A DNA stretch of 64,000 bases, from contig NC_092858.1 in NCBI RefSeq assembly GCF_032062135.1, positions 168,994,801 to 169,058,800 of the forward strand. The letters run 5' to 3'. Shown in pieces: positions 22,091 to 31,737 of this stretch (positions within the stretch are counted from its first letter, which is position 1; each line of letters opens with the position of its first letter). A program made the position numbers and the translations under genes. Source of the DNA: Pyxicephalus adspersus (taxonomy: Eukaryota; Chordata; Amphibia; Anura; Pyxicephalidae). The notes below the pieces were generated by a model, which saw only the letters and a list, made by a program, of their open reading frames with translations, was not told the origin of the DNA and did no database searches.

Positions 22091-22760
22091 AAAAGGGTCA
22101 CGTGAGGCAAGCACGTAATGTTACGTCGCACGCCATTTTCCCAGGGACACACGTCATAGGCGTTGAGGTAACGGTCTCCAAAAACATGATTCAGTCAGCT
22201 GGGACAAAATGTAGCGGGAAAACTTCACAGCAAACTAACTCCGCCAATAGGAAGTGTCTGGGCCATCACGTGACACGACCCAGGCGTAACATATAGCACG
22301 CGCCGTACAGGGCGCCACAGCCGCTCTCAGCGCATGCGCAGTTGCGTCTGCCTTCTCAGAAGGGTGTGTGGGGGAGAAAGAGGCAGGCTAACTGACAGCT
22401 ATGAAGGGAGGGCGGCGGCCCGGGAAGAGGCGAAACGTAACGAAGGGACGGAGAAAGCACTGCAGGGTTGTTACGTCAGGGAAAAGGCTGAGGCCTGGGG
22501 GCGGCAGAGGCGCTGCGCGGAGGTCTAGATAACTCACCGTGAATCCCGGCCCGGGCTTCGGAGCTTTTCTGAGCGGCTGCCGTCTTCTTTTCCTGTCAGC
22601 AGTTCATCTGCGAGCTCCTGCCGCCGTGATTCCATCCATCTTGAATTTGACGTCATCCCACACCAGAGATGAGGTCATCGCACAGAGCGCTCGTCACGTG
22701 CGCGGCGTTCCGATTGGCTGGAGCCGCCGGAGGGGCGGGGATAGAAGGGGGTGGGTCCTA
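22091..22760 (-). promoter_or_regulatory. ZBTB21: CpG-rich ZBTB21 promoter region
   Basis: A GC- and CpG-rich block unlike its AT-rich surroundings. On the minus strand, reading toward the gene, there is a GC box (complement of 22731-22740), a CCAAT box in the correct orientation (22717-22713) and a perfect CRE palindrome TGACGTCA (22648-22655). An NRF1-type palindrome GCGCATGCGC lies at 22330-22339. CACGTG E-boxes lie at 22099-22104, 22267-22272 and 22695-22700. No TATA box was seen, which fits a housekeeping-type CpG promoter. It may also drive a divergent plus-strand transcript, but none is visible. Confidence 0.7.
22538..22640 (-). other. ZBTB21: Probable noncoding exon 1 of ZBTB21
   Basis: The sequence between the CRE/CCAAT cluster and a consensus donor (GATTCACG|GTGAGTTA) reads as a typical 5' UTR first exon. 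The donor at 22537 is well placed to join the acceptor at 20267. The 5' limit is a guess from the promoter motifs. Confidence 0.55.
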
Positions 22761-24035
22761 CGAGAAGCTCCGAGGAGAGAAAGTGATGATGATTGTTATT
22801 GTCATCATCAGCAGAAGAGTGACAATATTACACAAACTAAACTGAGGGAAACACAGAAATCTCTATGTACAGTAAATCTGTATACAGCTGAGAACACAAA
22901 ACTATAAATAAATTCTGCAGACACAGAGATTTCTTTCCTCTTCTCATACACAATAGCCATACTTCAGCCTTTACTGGAATATTCAAATCTGCATTGATTT
23001 TGAAGTCAACCCTTTGCGGTAGTGGTGACAACGAGCATTCCAAAAATATAAAAAAACCAAAAGGTTGATGGGAAACGTAAAATTAAATGGAAACTCTAGC
23101 TTTGTTTAGGTTTTGGACAGAACAGTAAAGGGGTGAAAATCTGGAGCTGTATAGTGCAGTTCCTCATTTCCACCACCAGATGTCCTTAGTCTTCCATTTT
23201 GAATGATGGCCAGCTTCATTCAACACATTTCCACTGGGCCCAGGATGTTAAAGACCAGGGGTGTCAAAATCAAATACACAGAGGGCCGAAATGAAAAACT
23301 TAGACCAAGTCGGGGGCCAAACTTGAAATTTATTTAAAAAATTGAGGAAGATTACTACTTCATCCATAACTAACAAAAACAAACCCCTCTATACACATTT
23401 TAGGGTTGAAAAAACTAGTTTCTATCCATGCAGGCTGTGTGCTGTTCATCCTCTCACATCACAAGTTTGTCTGACACCAAATAGTACACTATGCAGTCTC
23501 TGGATTGAAACAAACACAATGCCCCTGGTAGTCAGGCACCATGTGATCATTGCCTAGGCTTGTGTCACATGATGGGTGTACAGGAATAATGTCTATGTAT
23601 TGAAAATGATGATGTGAGGTGGTAATGCGGGTGGGTAGGCCAGATGTAGTTCATTTTTAGAATTTTTATCTGATAGAAAAAGGTTTGAGGTTCCAAGAAG
23701 CCAATATAAAACCAATTCAGGTGCTTATATTATCCACATTTATATACATTTTGCTCTTATTGGTGGTTTCTATAATGGCATCATATGTGACTTCAATCTA
23801 TCAATAAATGTGCACGATTTTACCAAGTTTTGCTATTACCAGAACTCATTAGGTTTTCTAATATTAATATTTTTTACTTTTTCCACCTTTTTTTTTTCTT
23901 CTTTTGGTGTTGAGTTCCTCCAGCATATCAACACCTTACATTGCTCCAGACCAGCTGATTTGCAGAGGATCTGCACAAGTTATTGTACAGCGCTAAGTAA
24001 GATGTTGGCCCTTCTGTTTATTATTATTATTATTA
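22761..24035. other. Intergenic, with a hAT-like fragment
   Basis: From 23256, CAGGGGTGTCAAAATCAAAT and GAGGGCCGAAATGAA have the form of a hAT-type terminal region of an old element. The rest is unrecognised. A TTA run leads into the gap. Confidence 0.4.
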
Positions 24036-24710
24036 NNNNNNNNNNNNNNNNNNNNNNNNNNNNNNNNNNNNNNNNNNNNNNNNNNNNNNNNNNNNNNNNN
24101 NNNNNNNNNNNNNNNNNNNNNNNNNNNNNNNNNNNNNNNNNNNNNNNNNNNNNNNNNNNNNNNNNNNNNNNNNNNNNNNNNNNNNNNNNNNNNNNNNNNN
24201 NNNNNNNNNNNNNNNNNNNNNNNNNNNNNNNNNNNNNNNNNNNNNNNNNNNNNNNNNNNNNNNNNNNNNNNNNNNNNNNNNNNNNNNNNNNNNNNNNNNN
24301 NNNNNNNNNNNNNNNNNNNNNNNNNNNNNNNNNNNNNNNNNNNNNNNNNNNNNNNNNNNNNNNNNNNNNNNNNNNNNNNNNNNNNNNNNNNNNNNNNNNN
24401 NNNNNNNNNNNNNNNNNNNNNNNNNNNNNNNNNNNNNNNNNNNNNNNNNNNNNNNNNNNNNNNNNNNNNNNNNNNNNNNNNNNNNNNNNNNNNNNNNNNN
24501 NNNNNNNNNNNNNNNNNNNNNNNNNNNNNNNNNNNNNNNNNNNNNNNNNNNNNNNNNNNNNNNNNNNNNNNNNNNNNNNNNNNNNNNNNNNNNNNNNNNN
24601 NNNNNNNNNNNNNNNNNNNNNNNNNNNNNNNNNNNNNNNNNNNNNNNNNNNNNNNNNNNNNNNNNNNNNNNNNNNNNNNNNNNNNNNNNNNNNNNNNNNN
24701 NNNNNNNNNN
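24036..24710. other. Assembly gap (675 N)
   Basis: Run of N. It cuts the transposon protein described at 24711-25735. Confidence 1.
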
Positions 24711-25735
24711 CTTGTGTGTTTCCAAGAAAATTTAATGGCTTTGAATGATAACCAAGCATTCTTTTCGTCTTCTGACATTGTCCTGATGAAATATTCATCT
24801 TTGATGAGCTGCCGAATCTGTGGACCATCAAACACACCGGTCTTTGTTTTTTCAAATGACAGGCTAGGAAATGCCAAAATGAGGTACTTGAATCAGTCTC
24901 CTTCAGTTGTCAAAGCTTTAACAAACTGCTTCATCAGACCCAGTTTCATGTGCAGAGGCCGGTATATAATCTTTCTATCAAGTGGCTCATGTAGAATGTT
25001 GGGATCACCTGGTTTTAGGTCAGATCTTGGAGGCCACTTCCTTTCCACCCAATGCCACTCACAAGCTCTGCAGTTCTACATGCACAGATCACAGGGATAC
25101 TTGACGTATCCGCGTTGCTGACCAAGAAGGAAGCATACCATTTTAAGGTCAACACAGGTGACCCAATTATGTTGGTGATATTGCAGCAACTCAATGACTC
25201 TCTTTATGTCTGCATATTCTTCACAAAGAGAAACTGAATGGACAATTGGGACTGACTCAAAGATATTGCCATTGTGAAGAAGGACAAACTGTAGGCTCAG
25301 TTTTGAGCTATCAATTAATAGTTGCCTTTCAGTTGAGTTATAGATTGAAATTCCACATTTCTCCATTAAACCCAGTATGTTATGGCAATACACAAAGCCA
25401 CCGTCAGTTCTAACGTACTGCAGAAATGCTATATTCTGGTTTCGAAAGTACGAAACCTTTGTTCCTTTTTCAAGTAAGTTTTTCTCACGCAGTCTTGATG
25501 CTAGGAGTTCTGAAGCCTTCTTGGATAGTCCTAAATCACTCAACTCATGCTGATTAAATCCCTTACGAACAGAGTCCTCCTCAATTTCAAACTCTTCATT
25601 GTTGTCACTTAGTTCATCACCATAATCTTCTTCAAGAGAGGGTAGTGTAACGAAAACCGGCACTGGGATTTCATCTGAATGAGCCACTGGGCGTATAGCC
25701 GATGGTAGACTAGGATACTCTGTTACATTTATTTT
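24711..25735 (-). pseudogene. Broken transposon-type protein, family unassigned
   Basis: On the minus strand one frame can be followed from about 25735 to the gap at 24710. It has two in-frame stops and no frameshift: TAG at 25078-25076 and TGA at 24895-24893. Recognisable stretches include LQYVRTDGGFVYCHNI, DSSKLSLQFVLLHNGN, HNWVTCVDLKMVCFLLGQQ and, after the stops, GPQIRQLIKDEYF. I know this pattern from many uncharacterised, multi-copy proteins in animal genomes, which suggests a mobile element product. I cannot name the superfamily or a catalytic triad. The first stop falls just after a YPCDLC segment, where relatives seem to read on with a Trp codon. This copy cannot make a full protein without readthrough. 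Confidence 0.65.
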
Positions 25736-25784
25736 TCTTGTTATATCCTGAAGTTATCACTATACAAAAGTAACAATCACTGAA

Positions 25785-26689
25785 NNNNNNNNNNNNNNNN
25801 NNNNNNNNNNNNNNNNNNNNNNNNNNNNNNNNNNNNNNNNNNNNNNNNNNNNNNNNNNNNNNNNNNNNNNNNNNNNNNNNNNNNNNNNNNNNNNNNNNNN
25901 NNNNNNNNNNNNNNNNNNNNNNNNNNNNNNNNNNNNNNNNNNNNNNNNNNNNNNNNNNNNNNNNNNNNNNNNNNNNNNNNNNNNNNNNNNNNNNNNNNNN
26001 NNNNNNNNNNNNNNNNNNNNNNNNNNNNNNNNNNNNNNNNNNNNNNNNNNNNNNNNNNNNNNNNNNNNNNNNNNNNNNNNNNNNNNNNNNNNNNNNNNNN
26101 NNNNNNNNNNNNNNNNNNNNNNNNNNNNNNNNNNNNNNNNNNNNNNNNNNNNNNNNNNNNNNNNNNNNNNNNNNNNNNNNNNNNNNNNNNNNNNNNNNNN
26201 NNNNNNNNNNNNNNNNNNNNNNNNNNNNNNNNNNNNNNNNNNNNNNNNNNNNNNNNNNNNNNNNNNNNNNNNNNNNNNNNNNNNNNNNNNNNNNNNNNNN
26301 NNNNNNNNNNNNNNNNNNNNNNNNNNNNNNNNNNNNNNNNNNNNNNNNNNNNNNNNNNNNNNNNNNNNNNNNNNNNNNNNNNNNNNNNNNNNNNNNNNNN
26401 NNNNNNNNNNNNNNNNNNNNNNNNNNNNNNNNNNNNNNNNNNNNNNNNNNNNNNNNNNNNNNNNNNNNNNNNNNNNNNNNNNNNNNNNNNNNNNNNNNNN
26501 NNNNNNNNNNNNNNNNNNNNNNNNNNNNNNNNNNNNNNNNNNNNNNNNNNNNNNNNNNNNNNNNNNNNNNNNNNNNNNNNNNNNNNNNNNNNNNNNNNNN
26601 NNNNNNNNNNNNNNNNNNNNNNNNNNNNNNNNNNNNNNNNNNNNNNNNNNNNNNNNNNNNNNNNNNNNNNNNNNNNNNNNNNNNNNNNN
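25785..26689. other. Assembly gap (905 N)
   Basis: Run of N just upstream (minus strand) of the broken transposon protein. The 5' part of that element is probably here. Confidence 1.
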
Positions 26690-27139
26690 TTCTCCTTGGT
26701 AACATAAACTAGTTATTACGCAGATGCCATTTCTCGCAGTGGGAAAAACAAGTTAATGGTGACCCCAGGGAGCCGTCTTTTTCAGAGTGCGTGTAAAGGC
26801 TTGCAGCAATGCTTTGAGTCTCCTTAATTGCAGAACATCTGCTGATTGGTTCTTTCTTCTAGCGGTCATGTGATATTCTATTTTTATGCCATGGCTACAC
26901 CTGAATACACATGGCATCTTTTATCCCTGACAACGTTTTCCTGAAACCATACAAAGTCAAGTTACAATATTACAATGCGAGAAGTGCTCTTTACCTGCGA
27001 GACCGGTGCTGATGTAACGTTTCCTGCAGCTGCAGATTTGGCCATAAATGACTTTGTAAAATAGGAATTAAAAACAGTTGCATCTTAGTCTTAGGGCCGA
27101 TTCGCGTTTTGTGCAGAGGGAACGCACCTGGGTTGTAAC
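26690..27139. other. Intergenic, no feature recognised
   Basis: No coding or repeat signature identified. Confidence 0.4.
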
Positions 27140-27320
27140 ATACCATGAGCTGCATTAAAGCGGAACTATGTATCCTAGATTGTAAGCTCTTCTGGGCAGG
27201 GTCCTCTTCTCCTCCTGTGTCACTATCTGTATCTCTCTGTCATTTGCAACCCCTATTTAATGTACAGCGCTGTGTAATATTTTGGCGCTATATAAATCCT
27301 TTTTATAATAATAATAAGTC
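27140..27320 (+). repeat. L2-like 3' tail
   Basis: TAGATTGTAAGCTCTTCTGG, TCATTTGCAACCCCTATTTA and GGCGCTATATAAATCC followed by an ATAATAATA tail. This is the sense orientation of the common tail. Confidence 0.75.
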
Positions 27321-27344
27321 TGCATTATAAAATTGCAAGCAGCC

Positions 27345-27880
27345 AGGTTCTTTCTTGCAGATGAGAAAGGCGATGTCCCTTCTGAAATACTTACCTACCT
27401 GCTCACAAATTTCTTTCCGAAATACACTGAGTCAGTGCAGGATGCCGGGGTCTCCCAAATCCACCAGGACTCCTATGCACATGTGAGCCATTCCGGCATG
27501 GCCAAACAAGGTGGAAGAAGATCCGACACCTGGAAGAAAAGCAGAAGAGGTGGCAGCAGCCACGCCAGAGTGAAGGCATGAGAGTGAAAAAATTGCGTCA
27601 GGTAGCTAAGTTTTATTTTATTGCTAAAGGAAAATCACATGTCGCCTAGTCGCAGTTTTTTTTTTATTTTTTTCAATCAACGGCAGCCTACCTATTAGAA
27701 TGCTCTACAGCGGTACAAAAATTGGACCAGCACTATTTCCTGAAACAAAACTAAAGATACTATAATGTGTCACCCTGTTGGTCAGTGCAATGCAAAGAAT
27801 CCATTCTGCTGCATTACACAATGCATGGTAAGCCGGTTATCACATGATTGCAGGAGCTTATCGTATAACTAATAAAAGGA
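27345..27880. other. Intergenic with old repeat fragment
   Basis: 27360-27490 shares GCGATGTCCCTTCTG-type and CATGTGAGCCATTCC-type motifs with the repeat at 3540-3700. The rest is unrecognised. Confidence 0.35.
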
Positions 27881-28445
27881 ATGGAGGAGCTCAGCTATGA
27901 GGAGAGATTAGCTGAACTGAATCTATTCTCCCTTGAGAAGAGACGTATAGGGGGGATATGATCACCCTGTATAAATATATAAATGGTCCATATAGAGAAC
28001 TCTTTTCCCAAATATTCACTGTAAGATTATTACAAAGCACAAGGGGGCGCTCTTTGCGTCTGGAGGAAAAGAAGTTTAAGCTCCGGATAAGGAAGGGATT
28101 CTTCACTGTAAGGTCTGTGATAATGTGGAATCGGCTCACTCAGGAAGTAGTTTCAGCAACTACTATAGATTGCTTTAAGAAAAAGCTGGATGATTTCTAG
28201 AAGCACAGAATGTAACTGGGGATTAAGGCTTTAAAGTAAAGATAACAGAGACTGCTGATCCAGGGAACATCCCATTGCCTCATGAAGAAATGTTTTCTTC
28301 TATTAGAGCAAACTGTACCAGGGGATTTTTGCCTTCTTCTGGTCCAACTATGTCCATAGGGTTTTATATCTGGGACATGTTTATTTCCACAGTGGTTGAA
28401 CGTGATGGACTTATGTCTTTTTTTCAACCTAACCTACTATGTAAC
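27881..28445 (+). mobile_element. CR1-like LINE fragment (3' end of ORF2 plus tail)
   Basis: One frame reads EELSYEERLAELNLFSLEKR, then GGDMITLYKYINGP, KGFFTVRSVIMWNRLTQEVV and DCFKKKLDDF before a stop. This is the usual C-terminal region of CR1-type LINE reverse transcriptase proteins. The following non-coding part ends with GGTTGAACGTGATGGACTTA and CAACCTAACCTACTATGTAA, a familiar tail. The copy is 5'-truncated and dead. Confidence 0.8.
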
Positions 28446-29118
28446 TATGTGTCCCCCCACCCTGCTTTACATACATGAATGGGCTCTTCAGGTGTTTTTT
28501 TTTACATACATCTCTGCAACTATCATTCATGTTTTGTTCATTCATCACTCTATGTTTTGTCCCTGCATTTGGAAATAAAGAAAAACAACTGGGGGAAATG
28601 CAGTGAGTTTCTAATTTCCTGACAATGCTCCATCTGCTGCACTGATATCCACAGATCATGCACAGATGAAATACACTGATCCCTCTCTTTATAAAACAAG
28701 GGGAATGTTCTGTAGTCCAGCAGGGGGGAACTCAAGAATTTGGAATCATCCTATTTGTACGACAAATTACCAAAAACCAGACCTTTACTATGCACTCATT
28801 TTAGTGTTTACCAGTTTTTGCACCGATCACTTTTATCAATGTCTTCTGATGATTCAGAATTCTCGTTTAACCCCTTCTTGTCTGCAGACTGTATATTACC
28901 ACACACCCCAGCATAATACCCTATGCTAAGGATACATTTTTAACCCCCACATGGGGTCAGCAGCCACCACTTTGTGCAATTGGAAGCTCTTTGTCCCACC
29001 AGGAGCTGACATTATAGCCCATTTGTCATCATATAATAAAAAGATCAACGTTTGCAGTGTATGCACAAGAATCTCCCAGTCTGTAATCTTCCAGTCAATA
29101 AATTCATTAAATCTCAAA
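28446..29118. other. Intergenic, no feature recognised
   Basis: No gene or clear repeat seen. Confidence 0.4.
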
Positions 29119-29466
29119 CACCTAAAACTGCATACACACGTGCAATTGTTATCGTTGAAAACAATCTTTCACGATCCTTTCCAACGACAAGGGACTGCAC
29201 GATGCACGAACATCGATGCACGATGTACATACATCACCATTCTGCTCTATGGAGAGGGGAGGGGGAAAAGGATGGAGCGGCACCCTGCTGTGCACTCTCC
29301 TCCTTCCCTTGCATTAGGATCGTTCGTCGTCCATTGTCCGTGGATCTGCCAGGACGGTCGTTCAGACGTTGGACGACAGGCGTTGTACACATGCCAGATT
29401 CTCGTCCGATATCAGTCCTGAGTCGATTATCAGGTGGGAACCATTGGACCTGTGTACATAGCTTAA
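29119..29466 (+). mobile_element. Second copy of the 363-692 MITE family
   Basis: Shares GATGTACATACATCACCATT, CTCTATGGAGAGGGGAGGG, GATCGTTCGTCG and the terminal GTGTACATAGCTTAA with the copy at 363-692. The left end CTAAAACTGCATACAC is the diverged inverted partner of the right end. Confidence 0.65.
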
Positions 29467-29509
29467 TATGGCAGCTGCAAGCGATGGTTTCAGATAAAAT
29501 GGGGCCCTC

Positions 29510-29625
29510 GGCAGATCCTATTTAATGTACAGGGCTGTGTAATATGTTGGTGCTATATATATCCTATTTAATAATATTTTTAAATAATATGTAATAATAA
29601 TAATAATAATAATAATATGTAATAA
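29510..29625 (+). repeat. L2-like tail and (AAT)n
   Basis: CCTATTTAATGTACAGGGCT and TGTGTAATATGTTGGTGCTA, then an AATAATAAT run. Confidence 0.65.
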
Positions 29626-30085
29626 AGTGGTGGCTCCAAATGCAAAGCATTCCAGCTCCCTGCACCTTTTACCATTCTGTCAGTTTGGGTCATGAAAAGC
29701 GGGGTGCTTGGGGGCATTGCCTAGTTTGCCCTCCACTAAACCCGGCACAGGGCTGATGCCATGCTGAACAGGAAGTTGCACCATCTGTCATCCAAGTTTC
29801 ATATTCCGTTTTCAGCCGCATAGATATAATAAACTCCCCAGAGGATCTAATTGAATTCTCTTTTTCCCTTCATTTATCTCCTTCCCATTGGATTTACAGA
29901 TTCACAAGGAAACGGGAATATTATTTCCAGTCATGCCTATCATTAGGTAAATCTAAATAGGAGGCTTGTCATACGCAGAGACTTTGCTGTCCACCAGCTC
30001 TGGGAACCCTAAAACAACAGGAAATTCATTGCTGGTGGTTTTCACTGTATAAGGCTGAGCAGATTCACTGCAACCTTTTCTTCTT
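29626..30085. other. Intergenic, no feature recognised
   Basis: No gene or clear repeat seen. Confidence 0.4.
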
Positions 30086-30330
30086 TCTTATAGGAAAACT
30101 CAATGTCCCATGATTCCTTACATTGTGTATCATGGATGAGGGTGTTACACTTGTAGTCTCAGCTCTCTATAGCACAATGGGGTGGCTACAAAGGAGGACA
30201 CGGAGCATGAATTGTAGCCAAAGGCATAAAGGATACGCCCCACCCTGCGAATGGACAGTGAACAGAGAACCAGCATACTGATTAACTCATCTCTGTGTTG
30301 CCCTGATCTCTCTTTCTGTAGCACAGCCAA
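30086..30330 (-). repeat. Dispersed repeat, shared with 11549-11702
   Basis: The inverted counterpart of 11549-11702 (CATGATTCCTTACATTGTG, CATGAATTGTAGCC). Its further end (GATTAACTCATCTCTGTGTTG...GTAGCACAGCC) also resembles 62465-62510, so the element is larger than the first copy shows. Confidence 0.55.
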
Positions 30331-30637
30331 TTGGCTCGTTGTGCTGCTTCTTCTGTAGAGGTATATTTCAGCTACTTACATTGCTTGTGTGTATAGGGGA
30401 CAAAGATCTGCATTCATTTGTGTCTTTTATATCTGGCTGGAACTATGCTAGAATTAGGTGGATTGTTTTGTGAGGTCCTTGAATTTAGTTTAACACATAG
30501 GGACAATGGTGACTAACTGGGTCAGTGGCAGGACTTACTGTGGGACCCCCTGTTTAACTTACTTGGTGCCCCTGTGAGGGTCCCTGTTGGCTGAAAGGGG
30601 TCCGGGGCCCTTGTGCATCAGGTCCAATTAGAAAATT

Positions 30638-30927
30638 ATTATTATTATACAGAACCATCAAATTGCACAGTGCTGCACAAAGTCCAAAGTCACTAGCTGT
30701 CCCTCCAAGGGGATCACAATCTACCTCAGTCATACGTCTTTAATACAGTCTAAGGGCAATTTTGGGGGGAAGCCATTTAACCTAACTGCATGTTTTTAGG
30801 ATGTGGGAGGAAACCCACACAAACACGGGAGAACCTGCAAACTCCATGCACATAGTGTCCTGGCTGAGGTCCAAACCTGGGGCCCAGTGCTGCAAAGGCC
30901 AGAGTGCTAATCACTGAGCCACTATGG
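30638..30927 (-). mobile_element. V-SINE-like element
   Basis: In inverted orientation: ATTATTATTATACAG tail, AACCTAACTGCATGTTTTTA, GATGTGGGAGGAAACCC, CAAACTCCATGCACATAGTG and AGTGCTAATCACTGAGCCAC. This is the whole SINE from tail to tRNA-like A box, with a small internal deletion. Confidence 0.8.
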
Positions 30928-30928
30928 A

Positions 30929-31250
30929 TGAAAAGTAAAAGTTGATTCATATTTTCTAACTTAATCCAATGAAAGAAAGGTATACATTTTGGGTAAAAGT
31001 TGGATGCATTTTGGGTCACCCCATAGCATTCAATCACTTTGCATCAAGTTGCATTTAGAAACTTTTTAACCAAGATTCACCCACCTTTTATCCCAAAATC
31101 CCACATTGATTTCAAATAGAAAATGGATGAATCACAAGTAAAAGTTTATTTACATTTTCTAACTGAATGCAATGTGAGAAATATATAAGTTTTGGGAGAA
31201 TCTTGGGTGACCCCATGGCATCAAATTACTTTTAGGTGCCAGCTGCCCCT
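30929..31250. repeat. Diverged tandem duplication, about 190 bp apart
   Basis: AAGTAAAAGTTGATTCATAT and TTTCTAACTTAATCCAATG at 30935-30970 recur as AAGTAAAAGTTTATTTACAT and TTTCTAACTGAATGCAATG at 31138-31172. Similar GGGTCACCCCATAGCAT and GGTGACCCCATGGCAT blocks follow in both. Confidence 0.6.
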
Positions 31251-31599
31251 CAATATACACATATCAGGTCTGGCTTGCAAATCATGGAACACCATTGGAC
31301 AATCATGGGAACCATTCTGGCTGTGTGGGTGAATCGGGATAAATTGGTACATCAAATGAATGACCACCTATAATTGTACAGGTGGGTTGTCATAGCTGGT
31401 TATTATGTTCGTATTTCCTTTCTCTGCACCTCTGGTAATTACACGCAGGGACTCAGGTGTGCTATCACAGGAGGGGTTTGGCACTACAGAAGAAATTAAT
31501 GAGGCAGCACGGAATACCCGGCGGACCTCCTCCGCTCCATCCATTCCTCTGATATCGCACGACAAGAAAAACAAAGCTCCTGTATCAGGCATCATATAC

Positions 31600-31661
31600 A
31601 AATATATTATATATATTCTATATATATAGAATTAATTGTCTGATCTCTATTGGACGGGAAT
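31600..31661 (+). promoter_or_regulatory. UMODL1: Possible UMODL1 TATA-type promoter
   Basis: TATATATTCTATATATATAG ends about 30 bp before the UMODL1 ATG. A TATA box here would give a very short 5' UTR. AT-rich microsatellite DNA could mimic this, so it is weak evidence. Confidence 0.25.
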
Positions 31662-31737
31662 ATGGAAGGAAGATTTATTCTTCAGCTGGCCTTCATCCTT
31701 GGCCTGACCACCGGTCTGGGAATTGGACAAATGATCG
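31662..31737 (+). CDS. UMODL1: UMODL1 exon 1: signal peptide
   Basis: ATG at 31662 opens MEGRFILQLAFILGLTTGLG, a short hydrophobic secretion signal. The donor is ATCG|GTAAGT and the exon ends in phase 1. Confidence 0.8.

Larger units (their letters stand above)
20267..22537 (-). other. ZBTB21: ZBTB21 5' intron
   Basis: Inferred from the acceptor at 20267 and the donor CACG|GTGAGT at 22538/22537. It contains the foldback MITE 20369-20572, old repeat pieces at 20725-20900, an L2-like tail and GGA run at 20925-21055, and otherwise unrecognised DNA. Confidence 0.6.
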
